Shown here in pieces: positions 62,301-64,000 of a stretch of 64,000 bases of DNA (positions within the stretch are counted from its first letter, which is position 1; each line of letters opens with the position of its first letter). Where the stretch lies: positions 124,001 to 188,000 of the forward strand of contig NW_023501148.1 in NCBI RefSeq assembly GCF_014066305.1, in the 5' to 3' direction. A program made the translations under genes and the position numbers. A model generated the notes under the pieces. That model saw only the letters and a program-made list of their open reading frames with translations. It was not told the origin of the DNA and made no database searches. The DNA comes from Letharia columbiana. Taxonomy: Eukaryota > Ascomycota > Lecanoromycetes > Lecanorales > Parmeliaceae.

Positions 62301-62735
62301 AGCTCTTTAAGATCCACGTTATATATCTCTATGATTTTATATAAATTATTACTTAGTAAGCGGAGAATACTATTATAACTTGGCCTGTTATCTCTACTAT
62401 ATTAAGAAGTAAGAGAAGGAACTATAATAGGCAAATGCGGAGAATACTGCGGAGAATACTATGGAGAATACTGCGGAGAAATTAAGGGCAATAAGGCTTT
62501 CGTATCAGAACACGGCTCAGCTCTTCAAGATCCCACGTTATATACTCTCGTTTCCATAATTATTATTGAACGATGTATATTTAAATGAATTGAAATCGTC
62601 CGATGTTTATAGCTATTTCATTATTCGAAAATTTCACTGCGATAGGAGATATTGTGGGATTCACACTAATTAGCGTTGTCTTTATTTTTTCGATATTTCG
62701 ATACTCTTGTATAAGAATATGTTTCTTTTTTATAA
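59344..62735 (+). repeat. Family A copy with a long tandem array
   Basis: Begins TATATAAAAGAATAAG, directly beside the start of the reverse copy. It then has the start block, the ACGCGTTCGAGATTAAAT block, the ATAAACGCGTTAAAAG segments and a tandem array from about 60190 to 62560. The family tail, recognisable from ATTGAACGATGTATATTT, follows; the match is lost near 62735. The last unit and tail keep CA/TG. The open frame 62603-62848 lies in this tail and is not supported as a gene. Confidence 0.75.
60190..62560 (+). repeat. Long RIP-mutated array of ~200-bp units
   Basis: About ten or more units with recurring AGCGGAGAATACTAYTATAA, TATTAAGAAGTAAGAGAAG and TTAGCTCTCTAAGATCCCAC. Unit lengths vary between roughly 190 and 225 bp with the number of GGAGAATAC steps. 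Higher-order repetition is visible: a ~620-bp block at about 60900-61520 recurs near 61770-62400, each time with a TTAGTTAATTACTTAGCTAG-type insert. Confidence 0.75.
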
Positions 62736-62885
62736 GCAATTATTTCCTTCTATTGGCCTTGGCCTCTCTCGTTATATACCTTATACTTATGATTAAATCA
62801 TTTCGTAGTGGTGGAGTGGTAGATTGGTTCTTTGACTTGGCTGGCTAAATTTTTAACTTGAAAATCCAACCCTATTTATTCGCTT

Positions 62886-62966
62886 TACTTTTCTGATAAT
62901 AAGATAATAATGAAAATAATAGTACGGAGAATAATATTTATTAACTCTCGGCGTTTATCGGATACA
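62886..62966 (+). repeat. Relic of the PiggyBac-like 3' end
   Basis: Matches 28262-28335 (AATAATAGTACGGAGAATAA and CTCTCGGCGTTTATCGGATA) with the unmutated bases. It therefore gives the pre-RIP version of that terminal region. It sits at the border between repeats and the right-hand unique DNA. Confidence 0.75.
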
Positions 62967-63464
62967 TCGATTTTTATCACCTGCGAGGTTTGCATAAGTG
63001 GTGAAAGTCATAGTGTACGCATTGAAAAGTGCGGTAGGGGGTACTCGGCGAGACTTCTTAAGTGGCCCCTAGCACAAATATGTTGTGTCTCGAAAAGTAG
63101 ACTCACATGTTCGATCATTTTCTCTTAGTATCTCCGTAGTTTTCGCCCATTCCTAACCGGACGAATCGAAGAGCATGGGAGAGGATCTCGCAGTCCCGTG
63201 TTATTTCAAACAATTTACAGACGGGTGCATACATTGAAGATCTAGCCGTTATTCTACGCCTAATCTTGGCTTGACAAGTTAGAGAGCGTGTCTAACGCAG
63301 TCGCAGTCCCGTGGATTCCAAATACTTCAATATTGCGGCCGGGTTCAGGGGAGAGTTATCTCCTTTAATTTACGATTCATTCACGTAACTCTGTTTCCAC
63401 GTTGTTCAATAATGAACAACTTTTTGTAAAATCCGAGTCGTTTATCAACACTCAATTTAGCGCA
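62967..63464. other. Unique upstream region of the secreted-protein gene
   Basis: Normal composition, no supported gene. The word TCGCAGTCCCGTG occurs at about 63188 and again at about 63301, each followed by a similar ATTYCAAA stretch. This would include the promoter and 5' UTR of the next gene, but I cannot point to a defined control element. Confidence 0.5.
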
Positions 63465-64000
63465 ATGGCGAACCAATACAAACCTCTGATTCTTTGTCTC
63501 CTAATCTTTTGGATGTGGAATACTCAGGTCACATCCTCTACAGCTTCAAGTAAGTTTTCGTATCTATACCGAAATTCATATCACTCACTGCCAACAAAGC
63601 AACCACCACGAAAGCCACACGTAACATAATGCTACCACATTCAGAAGCTACTTTTAAACCACAAATCGACCATCACGTCGCCATAGCCCCAAACGTTCCC
63701 CTACAACTCAGAGTCAACACCCACACCCCGCGCCATATGTATGAAGACCTTCAATATGCTTGGCTCGAAGTACAGGAATGGATTGAGCATCAATTTCAAA
63801 AAATATCGGCCACGAATCCTGGGATGAATACATCGAGCTGGGCGCTTTCGGGGTGGAAGACAGGAGTCACAGCTGTCACAGCTGTGGGCAACACGGGAGT
63901 CGTGGCTGTCACAACTGTATGGAACACAGGGGTCACGCTTTCGGGGTGGAAGACAGGAGTCACAGCTGTCACAGCTGTGGGCAACATGGGAGTCGTGGCT
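63465..64000 (+). CDS. Secreted tandem-repeat protein, 5' part (runs off the window)
   Basis: Exon 1 is 63465-63549 and exon 2 starts at 63645. The 95-nt intron 63550-63644 has a GTAAGT donor and TTCAG acceptor, and the phase fits. The start is the ATG of MANQYKPLILCLLIFWMWNT, a signal peptide of about 25 residues; the frame upstream of it has no ATG. The 147 codons seen are open to the window edge. Mature residues ~29-95 are mixed, with an amphipathic YEDLQYAWLEVQEWIEHQF segment. From residue ~96 a 31-residue (93-bp) repeat begins: LSGWKTGVTAVTAVGNTGVV, then AVTTVWNTGVT, then LSGWKTGV again. No cysteine follows the signal peptide in the part seen. The family is not recognised. Its secretion signal, repeats and place beside RIP-mutated DNA fit fungal effector or wall-protein genes, but function is unproven. 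Confidence 0.65.
63550..63644 (+). other. Intron of the secreted-protein gene
   Basis: GTAAGT donor, a CGTAACAT stretch 24 bases before the end as the likely branch region, TTCAG acceptor, length 95. Reading through it meets a stop at 63627. Splicing instead joins codon 29 and opens the frame to the window edge. Confidence 0.7.

Noticed and set aside
62603..62848. 81-codon hydrophobic frame at the end of a family A copy
   Set aside because: It lies in the family tail that is repeated at 3925-4090 and 47650-47850, where it is not conserved as a frame.
62910..63128. 72-codon frame upstream of the secreted-protein gene
   Set aside because: Starts inside the PiggyBac relic, lacks domains and has a composition like random DNA.
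63796..63987. Minus-strand repeat peptide opposite the secreted-protein gene
   Set aside because: It is the reverse reading of the 93-bp repeat. The plus strand has the signal peptide, intron and continuous frame.
1..64000. Centromere or mitochondrial origin for the AT-rich DNA
   Set aside because: The AT-richness comes with nuclear retrotransposons, target duplications and CpA-specific loss. A pericentromeric place is possible but nothing here shows it.
1..64000. CRISPR-like or tRNA-like arrays
   Set aside because: The regular repeats present are slippage arrays or long transposon units without spacers. No cloverleaf with conserved box A and B words was found.

Overview
The window is nuclear DNA of a filamentous ascomycete (Pezizomycotina) in which repeats have been heavily mutated by repeat-induced point mutation (RIP). 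About 50 kb is extremely AT-rich and almost lacks the dinucleotides CA and TG, while CG survives. In the 600 bases 4801-5400 I find no CA or TG at all but several CG. That is the signature of C-to-T change at CpA on both strands. The species cannot be named from this sequence.

Layout: (1) 1-11040, RIP-degraded repeats, including one copy of a dispersed unclassified family (family A) and a 451-bp duplication flanking a 147-bp unmutated insert. (2) 11046-17981, a complete RIP-dead Ty3/gypsy element on the minus strand with 255-257 bp LTRs and a CTTAA target duplication. (3) 18069-19107, a 1.04-kb miniature LTR element, largely unmutated, with an ATAAA target duplication. (4) 19108-28440, RIP-degraded repeats including a PiggyBac-like transposase at 26.4-28.3 kb. 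(5) 28440-33540, an island of normal composition with two broken membrane-protein genes and one intact-looking nuclear-protein gene that has an intron. (6) 33540-57770, RIP-degraded DNA: a Ty1/copia remnant (minus), a family A copy interrupted by a full-length chromodomain gypsy element (39666-46959, 184-bp LTRs, ATAAC target duplication), a second gypsy with recognisable integrase and chromodomain, a MITE-like element and several short family A copies. (7) 57769-62735, two family A copies head to head, each rich in ~200-bp tandem repeats. (8) 62970-64000, normal composition again, with the 5' part of a gene for a secreted protein with tandem repeats.

Only the two islands hold candidate host genes. 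In the larger one, the two convergent membrane-protein genes carry in-frame stops that are each one C:G-to-T:A change away from Arg, Gln or Trp codons, so RIP or cytosine deamination appears to have disabled them. The gene at the right edge (signal peptide, one intron, 31-residue repeat, next to RIP-mutated DNA) fits the usual setting of fast-evolving secreted proteins of fungi that colonise a host, but nothing here shows its function. No tRNA, rRNA, CRISPR or operon-like structure was seen. Retroelement protein calls rest on motifs that remain legible through stop codons; none of those elements can encode an active protein.
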